From Planctomycetota bacterium (GTDB taxonomy: Bacteria > Planctomycetota > UBA8108 > JACQVS01), in NCBI GenBank assembly GCA_028280485.1, contig JANQLS010000057.1, forward strand, positions 1-64,000: a stretch of DNA of 64,000 nucleotides, read 5' to 3'. Positions 26,243 through 37,200 of this stretch are shown one piece after another (positions within the stretch are counted from its first letter, which is position 1; every line of letters begins with the position of its first letter). The notes beneath the pieces are model-generated. The model saw only the letters and a program-made list of their open reading frames with translations. It was not told the DNA's origin and made no database searches. The position numbers and the translations under genes are program-made.

Positions 26243-29200
26243 CAACGGACCGGGATCGTTTCCACCGACACAATCCTCAAGGGAATCGGAACTTTCCGTT
26301 CCACCTTCAGATACCGACCGAACGACGAAACAGTTTTGAACCGTAGGATCTAATCCCGCCACACTCAATTGAGTTAAGGGGATAGGAATCGGATTGACTC
26401 TCCTGCGAGCACCAGGACTGACTTGGTAAACATTGTAGCCCGTCACGGGTATTCCGTTAGCTGGTGGCGTCCAAGAGAGATTTGCTGTCGTACCATCTAA
26501 AGTAGCGGTTAAGCCGGTAGGAGCTTCAGGACGCTCCCCGACCGTCAAGACTTCAATCGCATTAATGATCGCGTTGGGGTCATTAGCTCCCACACAATCT
26601 AAGCATGGCAAGAAACCGATACTTAAAACACCGTCATCAACAACGATATCTTCGAAAGTCAGAACCCCAGCTTTTCCTAGCGCCGGTTCGGGATGGTAGT
26701 CGAGGTAAGTCACCTCCTCGTCGACGATCTCGCCTTCGATATCGATCTTGAAAGCACGACCGATGCAGCAGCATTCGTTGAAATAGAGATTCACCGTGTA
26801 GACATCATCCAAGACCGGAAGATCCACATAGAAGTCCGTAGGATCGCCTCCTAAATCCCACCGAATCGTACTGAAAATGTGACGGTCACCGGGGTGATCT
26901 CCATCAAAACCCATATCGGTGATCGATTGGGCCTCCGGGGCACACCAGTTACAAATAGAATTCGTACCACCTAGAGGATCACGACGAATACCGAGACCAT
27001 CCACATCTTGAGGGTCACCACAAGCGCGTTCCCCGATCCAAGTGTTTCCATTGGAGTCGACCGTCGTCTCCCCACCCATGTTGATTCGAATCGGAATGTC
27101 GAAAGGACAATCCGCCGAAGTGACCGAACAGGTCATTCGGTAATCGGAACCACAGATGAGGTCATCATCACTCTTAGGAACGATTTCGTAGGTCATCGAT
27201 CGTTTACATTCTTCAGGCTCATCTTCGAAGGTCGTCGAATCCCCAGGAATGGTATCGATCAATTCACCATTTCGGTAAACGTCATAACCCGTAAGATTGA
27301 TTCCTTCACCTTCTGACCATGAGAATGAGAAAACGCCTGGGGCATCTTCATTACAAACCAGATCGCGAGGACAGCTTTGTACGACCGTATCATTGGGAAG
27401 AATTTCTAATGCACTCAAGATGGCATTGAAATCTAAAGCATCGAGACAATCGAGAGGACAGGGAAGTAACTCGATATCGAGGACTCCACCTGTAACCGAG
27501 ATATCCGTATAGGAGAGACGGCCTACTTGTCCGAGTCCACCCGGTGCGTAAAGCGGTTGGTTGACTTCTTCCTCAACAAGTTCTCCTTGGAGAAGGAGGA
27601 GGAAACTCCTCATCGAATTGACACATTCGGTGAAGTAGAGATTGACAGTATAAGTTCCATTCGGAACGGGAATACTCAAACGGTAGTCCGTATCCCCACC
27701 ATCTTCATCGGCATCTTCCCCGACGAGGAAATCACCATCATCATCGCCTAAGTCCCAACGAATCGAATGGAAAATACTCACATCACTGGAGTTCGCAGCA
27801 TCAAAACCAAGAGAGGCTAATGCATCCGGGCCACTGGGAGCACAGAATTGAGTAATCGTATTCGTACCCCCGAGGTCATCGATACGAATATCGAGGATAT
27901 CAGCAGGGCCAGAACCATCTCCGATCCAAGTGTTTCCCTGTGAATCGACAGCTGTAGGTCCTCCCATGTTGATCCGAGTAGGAATGGAGAACGGTTGAGT
28001 GGGATTCACCGCCGAACAAGTCATCGTAGGACAAGGATCCACTCCCTCTGGAGTGATCGGTTGTACTTCATAGATACCGGTGCGAGTATCGGTTAAATCG
28101 TCTTCAAAACTCGTAGCCGTTGCGGGCAAGGTGAAGAGTTTCTCACCATTTTTGAAAACGTCATAACCATCGAGGTCTAAACATTGAGGCCCAGTCCACG
28201 TACCGGTGACAGTGTCTCCATCGACACTACAAGCTAAGTTTTCGGGACAAACCCTGAAGTCAGGATCGCTACAGTCGGATGAAACGACTTCAATCGCACT
28301 CAATATAGCGTTGATATCTGTTGCACCAGGACATTCCGCACAGGGAAGCAACTCAACTCTGAGTACTTCATCGTCGACAAAAATCTCAGTGAACGACATG
28401 CGACCCAAAGTTCCGTTGGCATGGGGATCTTCATCGTAAAGTTCAGAGTGAACGTCTTCAGCGACGACCTCACCTTGAAGCCCGATCTTAAAGTGACGTT
28501 GAGGACAACAACACTCGAAGAAGTACATATTGATGATGTACTCTCCATTGGGAATGAAAAACTCCAAAACATAGTTGTCAGTATCAGCACCTGCATCCCA
28601 ACGAATCGTCGTCAAGATTTCAACGTCAGCGGGATCCGCCGGATCAAAACCAAATCGCTCGATCGTAGCGGGGCTTTTTGGTGGGCACCAATTTGCAATA
28701 GTATTCGTACCTCCCAAATCATTAGGTCGAATGGCTAAGGCATCCCCAGGACCAAATTCATCTCCGATCCAAGTTCGGCCTTGGGAATCGGTCAGGGTCG
28801 GTCCCCCCATGTTGATTCGAAGAGGAATTTCGAAAGGTTGATTTACGGAAGCGGAACAAACCATAGGACCACAAGAATCAGCATCGTCTCCCAGGGGAGT
28901 TACGATGTATTCATTGTTCCTTTCGGTAGGTTCATCCTCAAAAGTATTCGTGTCTGCGTCGACTTCAGCTAAGAATTGCCCGTTGCGTTCAATTCTAAAG
29001 CCGTCAATCGCAACCCCTGCGCCTCTCGACCAACTCAGAGCGACTTCACGAGATCCTTCAGCAACCGCACAAACGAGGTCTTTTGGACAAGAAAAGGCCG
29101 AAATCTCACAGGCACAACTGGCGAGAACGCCATCACCATCGAGAGCTTCTACGCGGTATTCAGCCCGAATTCCATCACTGGCGGGATCATCGTCGATTAA

Positions 29201-29986
29201 AGATTCCGTCCCATCAGCGACCGTATCAATTACCGTACCATTTTTAATGATTCGATATGCATCCGCTCCAACGACGGTGTTCCAAGTTAAATTGGCTTCA
29301 CCCGTGTCGGCATCGAAAGTGCAATTGACATCAAGACCATTGTGATCACAGCCTTCATCGGAAAGGATCTCTAGGGCATCCAAGATCGGATTGACATCTC
29401 CACCCGTAGGACAGTCGACTACGGGGCAGCCTCGAAGGATGACCGACATCGCTCCATCGGCAACTTCGATCTCAGGGAATGACAAGACTCCCACAACACC
29501 AATACCCGGAAAGTCGGGATTGTAGTCGAGGTAGGTGACCTCTTCGTCAACGATTTCGCCTTCGACTTCAATCGTAAAAGCCCGGTTGGTACAACAACAC
29601 TCTTGGAAGTACAAGTTGAGCAAATACTGACCATCCGAGATTGGAATCTCCAAGTGGTAATCGTTGGCATCAGCGCCGGGATCCCACCGGATGGTACTGA
29701 AGATAGCGGCATCACCGGGGTGAGTCGTATCAAACCCTAAATCGTCCAGAGAAGTATCGGGAAAACACCAACTCTCAATAAAATTGGCGGCACCCGCATC
29801 GTTAGGGCGGATATCAAGAGGATCTCCCGCACCAGGACCATCCCCCAACCAAGTACGTCCATGGGAATCCACAGTTTCGGGACCTCCCATATTGATTCTT
29901 ACGGGCACATCAAAAAGTTGCTGTGCCTGAAGAGCCACTGGAAAACAAAAGGCGATGCAAAGTAAGGCCAGACGCATTGCGCTCAT
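25949..29986 (-). CDS. Secreted protein with four malectin-like domains, Fn3-like linkers and a dockerin-like C-terminus
   Basis: The 1,345-residue protein begins with a signal peptide (MRLALLCIAFCFPVALQAQQ). Four malectin-like carbohydrate-binding domains start near residues 24, 383, 665 and 961. Each opens with RINMGGPxxxDSxGxTWIGD-type sequence and contains a STIRWD strand and an LYFxECCC segment. Fn3-like domains with YxVxRNGxxI-type strands lie between them, and a further Fn3 (GLTATLDGTTANLSWTPP) precedes the C-terminal dockerin-like module (1249-1345). Malectin domains bind di- or oligoglucosides in known members; ligand here is unknown. ATG 29986 has aaggag at 7 bases and gives a signal peptide, so the longer ORF start is rejected. 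The neighbouring gene is a paralogue of the same architecture. Confidence 0.88.
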   Translation of the reverse strand: MSAMRLALLCIAFCFPVALQAQQLFDVPVRINMGGPETVDSHGRTWLGDGPGAGDPLDIRPNDAGAANFIESWCFPDTSLDDLGFDTTHPGDAAIFSTIRWDPGADANDYHLEIPISDGQYLLNLYFQECCCTNRAFTIEVEGEIVDEEVTYLDYNPDFPGIGVVGVLSFPEIEVADGAMSVILRGCPVVDCPTGGDVNPILDALEILSDEGCDHNGLDVNCTFDADTGEANLTWNTVVGADAYRIIKNGTVIDTVADGTESLIDDDPASDGIRAEYRVEALDGDGVLASCACEISAFSCPKDLVCAVAEGSREVALSWSRGAGVAIDGFRIERNGQFLAEVDADTNTFEDEPTERNNEYIVTPLGDDADSCGPMVCSASVNQPFEIPLRINMGGPTLTDSQGRTWIGDEFGPGDALAIRPNDLGGTNTIANWCPPKSPATIERFGFDPADPADVEILTTIRWDAGADTDNYVLEFFIPNGEYIINMYFFECCCPQRHFKIGLQGEVVAEDVHSELYDEDPHANGTLGRMSFTEIFVDDEVLRVELLPCAECPGATDINAILSAIEVVSSDCSDPDFRVCPENLACSVDGDTVTGTWTGPQCLDLDGYDVFKNGEKLFTLPATATSFEDDLTDTRTGIYEVQPITPEGVDPCPTMTCSAVNPTQPFSIPTRINMGGPTAVDSQGNTWIGDGSGPADILDIRIDDLGGTNTITQFCAPSGPDALASLGFDAANSSDVSIFHSIRWDLGDDDGDFLVGEDADEDGGDTDYRLSIPVPNGTYTVNLYFTECVNSMRSFLLLLQGELVEEEVNQPLYAPGGLGQVGRLSYTDISVTGGVLDIELLPCPLDCLDALDFNAILSALEILPNDTVVQSCPRDLVCNEDAPGVFSFSWSEGEGINLTGYDVYRNGELIDTIPGDSTTFEDEPEECKRSMTYEIVPKSDDDLICGSDYRMTCSVTSADCPFDIPIRINMGGETTVDSNGNTWIGERACGDPQDVDGLGIRRDPLGGTNSICNWCAPEAQSITDMGFDGDHPGDRHIFSTIRWDLGGDPTDFYVDLPVLDDVYTVNLYFNECCCIGRAFKIDIEGEIVDEEVTYLDYHPEPALGKAGVLTFEDIVVDDGVLSIGFLPCLDCVGANDPNAIINAIEVLTVGERPEAPTGLTATLDGTTANLSWTPPANGIPVTGYNVYQVSPGARRRVNPIPIPLTQLSVAGLDPTVQNCFVVRSVSEGGTESSDSLEDCVGGNDPGPLFRRGDVDVNGALEITDPINNLSFQFLGTFIPQCMDALDFDDNGAVEITDPIANLSHQFLGTTPAAPPGSENCGVDPTEDHPDVGDLGCENPPTNCQL

Positions 29987-30102
29987 ACGTGGGCTCCTTG
30001 TTGGAACTAAAAGTGTAAATTTAAAAACCCAAAGTCTTCCGAGGATGAAATCCATTACTGTAATTCAATCCCAGAAATCCTAATCCCAATTTCCGTTTTG
30101 TT

Positions 30103-30136
30103 AAAAAGGAATAGGCCCTTCAAAGAAGGGCCTATT
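30103..30136 (-). terminator. Terminator of the second malectin gene
   Basis: An 11-bp perfect stem (aataggccctt / aagggcctatt) with a 5-base loop is followed by ccttttt on the minus strand. Confidence 0.85.
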
Positions 30137-30141
30137 CTTAA

Positions 30142-30417
30142 TTACGTATCACAAGTGTGAGATTCATCACAACTGACATCATCTTCAGTCGGATCTAATC
30201 CACAAACATCCTTACCGGGTTCCGGAGGAGGAGGATTACCGAGGAATTGGTGCGAGAGACTCGATACTGGATCAGTGATTTCCACCTTACCGTTGTCATC
30301 GAAGTCAGCCGCATCTAAACACCCGGGGGTAAACGTTCCCAAGAACTGATATTGCAAGTTCGAAACGGGGTCACTCACGTCGACCATACCATCTCCATTG
30401 ACGTCACCTCGTTTGAA
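30142..30417 (-). other. Dockerin-like C-terminal module of the second malectin protein
   Basis: 91 residues: FKRGDVNGDGMVDVSDPV, DFDDNGKVEITDPV, HQFLG, CGLDPTED and a closing cysteine. It has the clearest calcium-loop spacing (DVNGDGMVDVSD) of the six modules. Confidence 0.8.
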
Positions 30418-33400
30418 TAGAGGGCCAGGAGGAGAGGTTCCGATGATTTCGACTGCATTGAGAATCGTATTCAAGTCGATGTTCGCAGCGATGGGCTCGA
30501 AACAATCAACACAAGGAACAAGACTGATCGTGATGAGGCCTTCAGGGGCATCGACACCCTCGATGGCGAGTTGGCCGAGATGACCAGGTGCAGCTGCGAC
30601 CGGAGGAACGGCGAGAATATCAGCAGCAGGATCGAAATCCCATCCACTGATGTCCTCAGCAACCGTTTGACCTTGAACGTCGATCGTCATGTGACGATTG
30701 GGGCAACAACCTTCGTTGAAGTAGAGGTTGATGGCGTATTCACCAGGATTAACCGGGATTTCCAAAATGTAAGCGTCATCATCGGCACCGGGATCCCAGC
30801 GAATCGAATTGAAGATCACGCGATCCGCCAAGAAGTTGGCATCAAAACCAAGTGCCGCATAACTCTCGGGCTTCGTGTTCCCACCGACGAAGTCAGCGAT
30901 CACATTTGTTCCACCATTATCGACGGGACGAATATCCCAAGTGTCGACTCCAGCCCCAGGATCTCCTAACCACAGTTGGCCTTGAGAATCACGAGCTGTG
31001 GGACCACCCATGTTCAAACGAACGGGAGAAGCAAAGGGACAATCCAATTGAGGTAAGACACACTGAAGAGTGAGTTCGGGACAAAGAGGTGTACCGACGA
31101 CTGTGTTAGGTTTCACTTCGTAAACGACAGCTCTCGAACAATCGGGAGTATCGGTAAACATGGCTTCACCTGCAGGTACTGAAAGGAGGAATTCTCCATT
31201 TCGGAAAACCTCATAAGACTCAACTCCACTGTCGGCGCCAGCCGTCCATTGACCCGTTACAACACCATCACCGTCGACCGTGCAGGTGAAGTCACGAGCA
31301 CAAACGGGATTGGTTGAACCGGCGGGTAAGATTTCGATCGCATCGACGATCGGATTAGGATCAGCACCCGCTGGGCATTCAGCACAAGGAAGGAGAGCTA
31401 AGTCTAATACTCCGCCTTGAACTAAGACAAAGTCATAACTCAATCTTCCGGTGACTCCCGTGGCCCCTGAAGCTGAGTAACTGAAGGTGTTCACGGTTTC
31501 TTCAACGATCTCTCCGCCAATTTCCACGCGGAAGTTACGTTGAGGACAGCAACATTCAGTGAAGTAGAGATTCACTAAGTAATCTCCATCGGGAAGAGGA
31601 ATGTTCAATCGGTAATCGATTCCGTCGCCCCCTAAATCCCAGCGAATCGTATTGAAGATTTCAACATCATCAGGATTGAAAGGATCGAGTCCGTAAGATT
31701 GCAGACTTTGAGGCATCAATTGAGATGCAGCCGCACACCAATTGACCAATGTATTGGTTCCACCCGCATCGTCGGGGCGAATAGAAAGAGGATCACCTGG
31801 CCCGGGGCCATCTCCGATCCATTCTCTACCGAGAGAATCAGTTAGGCTTCGTCCTCCCATGTTAATTCGCAATGGAACTTCGAAAGGAATTCCCTCACGA
31901 ATTAAAGATTTTGATTGATCGGGACAACCTTCTTCTTCTTCACCCACTTTTGAAACCAGGGTGTAGGTGGCTAAACGGCTATCCATAGTGTCTTGGAAAC
32001 TGGTCGCATCTCCGGCGAGAGAAGTGAGAAGTTCGCCATCTTTCAAGACGTCGAATCCTTCTAAGCTTCGGCAAATGGGAAGAACCCAAGAACCATTGAC
32101 TTGACCATTTTCATCGACATTCACATCAAAATCGGTGACACATTGACCGAAAGTAGGATCGGTACAAAGATCTTCGAGCACTTCAACGGCACTCAAGATT
32201 CCATTTGTATCTAAAGCATGAGGAGTGGCGTCACAGTCCGCACAGGGAAGAATCCCAATCGAAAGAGCACCATCCGTTACGGCGATTCCATCGAAGGTAA
32301 ATCTTCCAGTGGTACCGGCGACGAAAGGATCAGCGTCGTAGAGCTCAGCGTGAACATCCTCTTCGATGATCTCCCCTTCAATTTCAATTTTGAAGTGACG
32401 TCCCGGACAACAACATTCGTGGAAGAACAGGCTGACCGAATAGTTGTCTCCATTGGGAATAGGAAGTTCTAGGCGATAGTCTTCAGCATCGGCACCTACA
32501 TCCCAACGAATCGTTGTTAACAAAGCGACATCACCGGGGTGACCCGAATTGAAACCGACTCGTTCTAAGCCACCTGCTTTTGGAGGACACCAGTTAGGAA
32601 TGGTATTCGTTCCACCGAGATCGTTCGGACGAATACAAAGATCATCGCTGGGAACAGAGTTATCTCCCGTCCAGATTCGGCCTCTTGAATCTTCGACGTC
32701 GGGTCCACCCAAATTGAGTCTCAATGGAAGGTCGAACTCAAAAGATTCGATACACGCACGGCAAGTCATCACCGGACAGGCACCTGCGGGATCACTCAGA
32801 GGAGTGACCGAGTAATTCGTGATACGTTTGCCGGGGCTGTCGGTATATTCAGTGACTTCAGCGCCAACCGTATCGATCAGTTCACCGTCACGATGGATTT
32901 CGTAACCCGTAATTCCCTTGCCAGAAGAAGGAGTCCAAGTGAGCGAGACTTCGTTCGGTCCGGTGGAATTACAGGTGAGGTTACCTGAACAAGCGGTCGG
33001 GGTAATGGAACTGGCACAAGAACTGAGAATATTTTCTCCGTCCAGGGCTTCTAAGATGTAGACGGCAACTCCACCAGCACCCGCCTCGGGAGAATTGTCT
33101 GTATAAGAAGTCGCATCGGAAGCCAAAGTGCCACTGATGTTAGCACCGTTTCTTAAGACGTTGTAACCCGTGGCACCAGCAACCGCACTCCAAGAAAGAT
33201 CTGAAGTGACGCTTTCCGGATTAAAAGTCGCACTAAAATTAGATCCGAGGTGATCACATTCATCTCCACCGAGGACCTCTAATGCATCCAAAATAGCATT
33301 CAAGTCTCCCACTCCGGGGCAATCAGGGCAAGGAGGCAAGCTAATACTGAGCACATTGTCTTCGACGATGGCTTCGTAAGATTTTTTAATCAAGACTCCA

Positions 33401-33894
33401 AATTCGGTAGAGAATTGATCTTCTTCGACCACCGTTCCTTGAATCACAATTTTAAAGTGACGGTTGGCGCAACAAGCCTCGTTAAAGAACAAGTTGACGG
33501 TGTAAGTCCCATTAGGAACGGGGATCTGCAGATCGAAATTGAGGGCATCGGCACCATTATCCCAACGAATCGTATTAAAGATGGCGCGGTCACCGGGATG
33601 GTCCGGATCGTATCCCAAGTCAGTGAATGATGCAGGCACCATCGCGCCTAAAGACCAATTAGCTGCGGCGTTTCCGCCACCGACATCTTCGGGTCGAATA
33701 CCGAGAACATCCGTATTGACCCCAGGGTCCCCTAACCAAGTGCGACCGTGGGAGTCCACCGTTTCGGCCCCCCCCATATTGATTCTAATGGGAATATCGA
33801 AGAGATCTTGAGCTTGACCCACGCTTCCTGAAATCAGAAAGCAGCAGATCCCCAAGAAAAGCATCCCAGAAGTTGAGAACATTCTTTTTGACAC
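30142..33894 (-). CDS. Secreted protein with four malectin-like domains and a dockerin-like C-terminus (paralogue of the preceding one)
   Basis: The 1,250-residue protein repeats the architecture of its neighbour: signal peptide (MLFLGICCFLISGSVGQAQ), malectin-like domains starting near residues 31, 386, 670 and 953, Fn3-like linkers, then the dockerin-like module (1160-1250). It lacks the extra Fn3 before the module. I place the start at GTG 33894, which has ggagg at 5 bases; the ATG at 33906 contains that ggagg and has no good site of its own. Malectin segments carry LFFNEACC, LFFHECCC, LYFTECCC and LYFNEGCC. The two genes are head-to-tail, 156 bases apart, and look like a tandem duplication that has since diverged. 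Each has its own terminator. Confidence 0.87.
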   Translation of the reverse strand: MSKRMFSTSGMLFLGICCFLISGSVGQAQDLFDIPIRINMGGAETVDSHGRTWLGDPGVNTDVLGIRPEDVGGGNAAANWSLGAMVPASFTDLGYDPDHPGDRAIFNTIRWDNGADALNFDLQIPVPNGTYTVNLFFNEACCANRHFKIVIQGTVVEEDQFSTEFGVLIKKSYEAIVEDNVLSISLPPCPDCPGVGDLNAILDALEVLGGDECDHLGSNFSATFNPESVTSDLSWSAVAGATGYNVLRNGANISGTLASDATSYTDNSPEAGAGGVAVYILEALDGENILSSCASSITPTACSGNLTCNSTGPNEVSLTWTPSSGKGITGYEIHRDGELIDTVGAEVTEYTDSPGKRITNYSVTPLSDPAGACPVMTCRACIESFEFDLPLRLNLGGPDVEDSRGRIWTGDNSVPSDDLCIRPNDLGGTNTIPNWCPPKAGGLERVGFNSGHPGDVALLTTIRWDVGADAEDYRLELPIPNGDNYSVSLFFHECCCPGRHFKIEIEGEIIEEDVHAELYDADPFVAGTTGRFTFDGIAVTDGALSIGILPCADCDATPHALDTNGILSAVEVLEDLCTDPTFGQCVTDFDVNVDENGQVNGSWVLPICRSLEGFDVLKDGELLTSLAGDATSFQDTMDSRLATYTLVSKVGEEEEGCPDQSKSLIREGIPFEVPLRINMGGRSLTDSLGREWIGDGPGPGDPLSIRPDDAGGTNTLVNWCAAASQLMPQSLQSYGLDPFNPDDVEIFNTIRWDLGGDGIDYRLNIPLPDGDYLVNLYFTECCCPQRNFRVEIGGEIVEETVNTFSYSASGATGVTGRLSYDFVLVQGGVLDLALLPCAECPAGADPNPIVDAIEILPAGSTNPVCARDFTCTVDGDGVVTGQWTAGADSGVESYEVFRNGEFLLSVPAGEAMFTDTPDCSRAVVYEVKPNTVVGTPLCPELTLQCVLPQLDCPFASPVRLNMGGPTARDSQGQLWLGDPGAGVDTWDIRPVDNGGTNVIADFVGGNTKPESYAALGFDANFLADRVIFNSIRWDPGADDDAYILEIPVNPGEYAINLYFNEGCCPNRHMTIDVQGQTVAEDISGWDFDPAADILAVPPVAAAPGHLGQLAIEGVDAPEGLITISLVPCVDCFEPIAANIDLNTILNAVEIIGTSPPGPLFKRGDVNGDGMVDVSDPVSNLQYQFLGTFTPGCLDAADFDDNGKVEITDPVSSLSHQFLGNPPPPEPGKDVCGLDPTEDDVSCDESHTCDT

Positions 33895-34279
33895 GACAAC
33901 CTCCATACCAAAGTTTGTCCCTACTTTCAGACCCTAATTCTGGGTAGGAACCGGAATCGAAAACGAGCGTTGACCAACAGAATGAGCGATCACGGATATA
34001 AACAATGATGCACCCACTCTTTTTTAATTCTTAAAAACAGATGAATATGACTAAATATTTCAACCCAGTTTATACAGTGAAGGTATCCCATTTGGGCCCG
34101 ATGATGCTATTAAAAATAGGCTCATGAGTAAAAATCAGCCTCTCACTTAAGAATATTACTTAAAGCGAGTGACTCCGCGCTCGGTCGGGAGTAGGATGGA
34201 CGGATTCACGGGTGAGATTAAAGTGGGTTACTAAGAACTCTAAACATAATTGTAAACATAACTTTAAACACAGCAAAAA
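33895..34279. promoter_or_regulatory. Divergent promoter region with short direct repeats
   Basis: 385 bases between two divergent genes for giant exported proteins. At about 34238-34271, just before the CotH gene, the octamer-like motif taaacata or a near copy occurs three times at 11-13-base spacing (ctaaacata, gtaaacata, tttaaacac). It could be an operator; that is inference only. Confidence 0.35.
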
Positions 34280-37200
34280 GTGCCCTTTGTGCACTTCAAA
34301 ATGATATCGGGTTTGGGAATGCTGATATTTATGATGGTCAAAAAGTATCTATTGAATCGAATTCGTTTTAATGAATTCCAGGCTCTCATTTCACTCTTGA
34401 GCCTATTTACTTTTGTAGTCTTTAGCTCGACCTCTTTTGCTCTCAACATCACCGAGATTCACTACAATCCACCCGGTACATCTGAAAATTTAGAGTTCAT
34501 CGAAATCTCTAACGACAGTTCTACTCCCGAAGATCTATCGGGATACACCTTCTCAAGAGGCTTGCTGTTTACCTTTCCTAAAGACACCATTCTTCCCGCT
34601 CACGGAATCATCGTCATCGCCTCCGATCCCGCAGCCGTAGAAGCCGAGTTTGGAATTGAAAATGTCATGGGCCCCTATTTGGGACAGCTCGATAACGGAG
34701 GGGAACGCATCACAATTGTAAATCAATCAGGAATTGAGATGATCGACCTCTCTTATTCCGATGATGGAAAATGGCCCACTGAGCCGGATGGAACGGGTCA
34801 CACTCTTGCTCTTCTCAATAAACATATGGATCCCTCCGAGCCCGAACATTGGACTTGGAGCCCTCAAATCGGCGGTACGCCCGGAGCGATCAACTTTCAA
34901 CCTGCGGATGACCCGACGTTCATCGAAACCGTGATCGTCGAAGCGGGAGTCAATTGGCGTTACAAAAAGGGAACCGAAGAGTTTTCGAATCCCATTCGCG
35001 AATGGATGCAACCCGACTTTAATGATGCCACTTGGACTTTAGCTCCACCCGGATACGGATACGGCGACAATGATGACCGCACTCCTCTCAATGACATGCA
35101 AGGGAGTTACTTTACGGTTGCCTGTCGCTTGAAGTTCAATCTCACCGCTGAGATTCTCAACTCGCCGGGTGACATCTTCTTAGGGATCATTTACGACGAT
35201 GGATTTTGTGGGGCCATCAATGGCACGGAGTTCAGTCGCAACAATTGCGGGGATGTCGGTGAAACTCTCGCCTTCGATGACAACGCCACGGGATCCCACG
35301 AAGCGAACGACGAAGAATTCTATCAGATTCCCAAAAACCTCTTAGTCGAAGGTGAAAACACGATCGCCGTCATCGGTCATAACTTTAGTTTGAATAGCTC
35401 TGACTTCAGCTTAGATCCTCGAATCGTGCACCGAAGATTAGAGTCCTCAGAAACCTCCAGCGACCGTCCGGTCGTCTTCAATGAAATCCAACGCGATCCC
35501 ACCGAAGGTCAAAGCTGGTTAGAACTCTATAATCGAAGCGCTTTTTCCCAAGATCTTTCGCTCTATAAAATCGCATTGGATCCCGACCAAGAAGTGGCGT
35601 TCACCCTTCCCGCCAACACTACCCTGGATTCCAAAGATTTCTTAGGCCTCAACGAAGCCACCACGGGCTTAAAAATCGGAGAAGGCCCGATTCGCCTGTT
35701 CTTATTCTCTCCCGATGGTTCCTTGGTCAGCGCCGAAGCCTTTGAAGAACTTGAAGACAGTCCCTTGGGTGAACTAACAGCTGAAGCCTTGCATCCTGAC
35801 GGAGGGGATCGAGTCGAAGCCACTCCGGTTGCCACATTTGGAGCCTCGAATCAAGTTCCTACCTATCCATGCCTCGTTATCAACGAAATCTTATATAACG
35901 CAGCTGGTGATCGCCCCAATGAGTTCGTCGAAATTCACAATCCCTGTGAAGAAGCCATCGATTTAACGGGCTTTCGATTCACCCGAGGCGTCGACTACGA
36001 CTTTCCGGACGGAACAACCCTTCAAGGTGGTGAGTACCTCGTGATCGCTGAAGATCCTGAATGGTTAAAATCTCACTATGACATCACCAACGTCTTAGGA
36101 CCTTACGAAGGTCGACTCTCGAATCGAGGAGAAAACCTCCGCTTCATCGATCCCAATGGAATTATTGTCGACGAGGTTCGCTATTTCGACGGGGGGAATT
36201 GGGCGGGCCTAGCCGATGGAAAAGGTTCGAGCCTCGAACTGATCGATCCCCTTCAAGATAACGATGTCGCCTCGGCTTGGAATTCGAGTTTAGAAAGTCA
36301 TAAGGCTGAATGGCATCAGTATTCTTTTCACGTCCCCAACTACAGAACCACCTCTCACAGTGAACTTCACATCTATCTCTTAGAAGGTGGGATTTGTCGC
36401 ATCGATGATGTTGAGATCCGTCGCAATGGAGGGAGCAACATCATCCCCAATCCGGGCTTTGAATCCACGACTTCTCCGTGGTTGCTCGGGGGAACGCATA
36501 TCGACACCCATCGCACGACGGCGGATAGCCGCAGCGGTTCGGCATGTTTAGAAATTGTGGCTTCAGGTAAAGGAGATACCACGGTCAATCGCATCGAAAC
36601 CGATACCTCGCCGCGGATGAGTACCGGCCCTTACGACGTTTCGTTTTGGGCCAAGTGGGTTGAGGGGACTACGCTGATCACGGCTCACGGAGAATACTCT
36701 GCGGGTCCGTTCAGAACTCCACACTCTCCTTCGACGAACATTTCCGGTAACGCGATGGCGAAAACTTTTCGAATGATTCTTCCTGATCGATTGGGAACAC
36801 CCGGAAAAGAAAACAGCCGAACTCAGGAGTTAAGAGATCAAACAGGCAGTACTAACTTAGGTCCAGTGGTCAGTGAAGTGGAACACAACCCACCCATTCC
36901 TCAACCTGGAGTTGCCGTTCAAGTTTCAGCTAAGGTGAGTGATTTCGACGGAGTGGAATCGGTTCTTCTCAAGTTTAGAACCAACAATGCTCAGGGGATT
37001 TTCTCGACTTCCGAAGTTTTTGACGATGGAGCCCACGGCGACGGCCAAGCTCAAGACGGAATCTACGGAGGAACGCTTCCTGGACACCCCCGAGGAACTC
37101 GAGTGCTTTATTACTTTGAAGCGACGGATACGGTCGGCAACACTCGACGGTTTCCTCCGTCGGCTCCTGAAAAAGTACTGATGGTCATGCCCGACAACTA

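Noticed and set aside
26200..33900. Long plus-strand ORFs inside the malectin genes
   Set aside because: They follow the codon periodicity of the minus-strand repeats, carry no ribosome sites and are mutually repetitive, as expected of shadows.
30142..33906. ATG 33906 as start of the second malectin gene
   Set aside because: The ggagg lies inside this start's first codons and is positioned for the GTG at 33894.
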